The notes beneath the pieces are model-generated. The model saw only the letters and a program-made list of their open reading frames with translations. It was not told where the DNA came from and ran no database searches. Positions 62,842 to 64,000 of a stretch of 64,000 bases of DNA are shown here, piece after piece. The stretch is from Thiobacillus sp. (GTDB lineage Bacteria > Pseudomonadota > Gammaproteobacteria > Burkholderiales > Thiobacillaceae). The translations under genes and the position numbers were made by a program. The number at the start of each line of letters is the position of its first letter. Position 1 is the first letter of the stretch. The stretch covers positions 1 through 64,000 of the forward strand of contig JADFDC010000003.1 in the NCBI GenBank assembly GCA_018263115.1, read 5' to 3'.

Positions 62842-63348
62842 TCATTCTTGCAAAGTCAGGGCACTGGTTCGTTCGGTCCAATCGCCCGCACTGTCCTGGA
62901 CGATCTCTTTCAAATTGATTTCGCTTTCGGTAATTTTGGTTATCAGGCCAAAATTCTGTCCCACGTAGTTTCCAACATGGACATGGTAAACACCCTTGTC
63001 AGGTGCGGCGACGACCGCATGGGTAAGTCCTTTCTTGCTGACCACGCCCACCATCTTCAGAGTTTCCAGTGAATAGGCTTCGAGCGGTTCTTTCGGGCGG
63101 CTCAGGTCCGGCTGCAAGCCACCACCTCCGCCAGCGGGTGAAAGTTTCCGAGGCTTGAAAGGATCGGGGATGTCAAACGCCTCGTAATTAAAAGGTTCAT
63201 ACGGTTTGATCTGGGGTAGCGGCTCGACTTTTCCTTGCATGTCCTTGCCGGTTTCCGCGACAAATTTTTCCAGATCATCAGTGCCTATTCCCCCACAAGA
63301 AACGAGAAGCAGTGAAATGGCAATTGTGGATAGGCGCCGGCTTATCAT
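62842..63348 (-). CDS. pilP: Type IV pilus lipoprotein PilP
   Basis: The 168-residue lipoprotein has a lipobox LLLVSC (Cys at about residue 18) and a PilP domain (YSLETLKMVGVV, HVHVGNYVGQNFG). It links the inner-membrane PilMNO complex to PilQ. It overlaps pilO (ATGA) and is 7 bp upstream of pilQ. Confidence 0.93.
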   Translation of the reverse strand: MISRRLSTIAISLLLVSCGGIGTDDLEKFVAETGKDMQGKVEPLPQIKPYEPFNYEAFDIPDPFKPRKLSPAGGGGGLQPDLSRPKEPLEAYSLETLKMVGVVSKKGLTHAVVAAPDKGVYHVHVGNYVGQNFGLITKITESEINLKEIVQDSAGDWTERTSALTLQE

Positions 63349-63986
63349 TTGCCACCCCCTTTCTTGTCTTTCTTCTCTTTCTCATTGGCCTTTTTAGCGG
63401 CATTGATTTCTTCTTCGTCCAGATATCGGTAGGTCCTAGCTGTAGTGTCCATAATCAGAACACCGTCTTTATTTGGTTCAATTGCGATATCGTGCAACGT
63501 GACAATCCGCGAAAGCTTTGCCACATCGCTGGTAAACGCCGCGATGTCATGGTATCCGCCCATCACTTTTACCTTGATAGGCAGTTCCGCATAGAACTCG
63601 CTCTGCGTTTCCGATTCCGGCTTGAACAATTCAAACTGCAATCCACGGCCAAGGCCAGCCTGGTTGACATCGGTAATCAGCGCATCCATTTCCTGTTTGT
63701 TGGGTAATTGCTTTAGCAACGCTCCAAAGGATTGCTGAATGTCCGCCAGTTGTTTCTTGTAGGCTTCCAGATTGACGGCCTGCCCCTTCTTGGTGGTAAA
63801 GGACGCGCGTAATTCCTGTTCCTTACGCTGACCGGTTTCGAGTTCCTGAAGACCTGGTTTCCAGAAAAACCACCAACTTGCCCCAACAATTCCCACAAAG
63901 CCGATCACCAACAGACCAAGCTTCGCGCCAAGTGGCCAATCAGCAACCGTCTTGAAATCCAGTTTATTAAGTTCGTCAAGGGTCAT
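63345..63986 (-). CDS. pilO: Type IV pilus assembly protein PilO
   Basis: The 213-residue protein has one transmembrane helix (LGLLVIGFVGIVGASWWFFW, about 27-46), a coiled coil (ELETGQRKEQELRASF) and a ferredoxin-like periplasmic domain. It forms the alignment complex with PilN and PilP. It starts at 63986, overlapping the predicted pilN stop. Confidence 0.93.
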   Translation of the reverse strand: MTLDELNKLDFKTVADWPLGAKLGLLVIGFVGIVGASWWFFWKPGLQELETGQRKEQELRASFTTKKGQAVNLEAYKKQLADIQQSFGALLKQLPNKQEMDALITDVNQAGLGRGLQFELFKPESETQSEFYAELPIKVKVMGGYHDIAAFTSDVAKLSRIVTLHDIAIEPNKDGVLIMDTTARTYRYLDEEEINAAKKANEKEKKDKKGGGK

Positions 63987-64000
63987 GACTGACTCCCTTT
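63983..64000 (-). CDS. pilN: pilN, last five codons only (partial)
   Basis: In the frame +1 to pilO, the minus strand reads ...GSQS then TGA, overlapping the pilO start as ATGA. The conserved pilMNOPQ order makes this the pilN 3' end; the rest is beyond the window. Confidence 0.55.
   Translation of the reverse strand, partial: KGSQS

Noticed and set aside
1-64000. tRNA, rRNA, prophage or integron features
   Set aside because: Reading the intergenic regions I saw no tRNA cloverleaf with CCA end, rRNA block, integrase, attachment site or phage structural gene.

Overview
The window is a bacterial chromosome segment, most likely from a betaproteobacterium of the Nitrosomonadales type (Gallionellaceae/Sulfuricellaceae-like). 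This is inferred from gene content: the ubiE-ubiJ-ubiB ubiquinone cluster, pilNOPQ-aroK, ruvX-pyrR-pyrB with an inactive dihydroorotase-like partner, PEP-CTERM proteins, class I fructose bisphosphatase and very large multihaem cytochromes. Genes are densely packed with many 1-20 nt overlaps. No tRNA, rRNA, CRISPR array, transposase or phage gene was recognised.

Layout. 1-9 kb: a partial Tat-exported nitrate/bicarbonate ABC binding protein (minus strand), a YqiA-like esterase, an RNase II family protein, a TonB-like protein, fbp, an OmpA-domain protein with a small membrane partner, photolyase and a YqgE/AlgH protein. 9-13 kb: ruvX-pyrR-pyrB-pyrX plus a small membrane protein. 13-20 kb: a phospholipid-type operon (CDP-alcohol transferase, CDP-diacylglycerol synthase, an uncharacterised protein, acyltransferase), then a 1269-residue FAD/Fe-S fusion dehydrogenase and a HIT protein. 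20-27.5 kb: an Uup-type ABC-F ATPase, phoR and phoB (with a Pho box), and ubiE-ubiJ-ubiB.

27.5-41 kb is the most striking region. A seven-gene minus-strand operon encodes a cytochrome b-like membrane protein, a 24-haem-site cytochrome, a cytochrome with 35 CXXCH motifs plus one CX3CH, a SPOR/TPR protein with a probable outer-membrane beta-barrel, CcmI, a DUF6502 protein and a repeat-rich DUF5666 protein. A membrane-anchored 2x[4Fe-4S]/FAD oxidoreductase is divergent from it. The set reads as a trans-envelope electron conduit: inner-membrane quinone or NAD(P)H chemistry, a periplasmic haem wire, an outer-membrane porin and an outer cytochrome. It resembles the porin-cytochrome clusters of iron oxidisers. 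The large cytochrome is built from fifteen exact-length 141-bp (47-residue) tandem repeats.

41-47 kb: an outer-membrane protein, a sodium:solute symporter and potABCD. 47-60 kb: an accessory envelope/exopolysaccharide region with two PEP-CTERM proteins, TPR proteins, a TPR-sulfotransferase, a bifunctional ATP sulfurylase/APS kinase with an altered sulfurylase active site, a DHH phosphoesterase, an O-antigen-ligase-like protein and a beta-helix protein. Together these suggest a sulfated surface polysaccharide. A 320-bp exact copy of part of the APS kinase gene lies 2 kb away, on the far side of a VWA/PEP-CTERM gene. 60-64 kb: aroK, pilQ, pilP, pilO and the tail of pilN.

Dispersed imperfect inverted repeats recur at gene boundaries. 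In two or three places they supply coding sequence: the UbiE N-terminus, the PotD signal peptide and, possibly, the leader of the RNase II gene.
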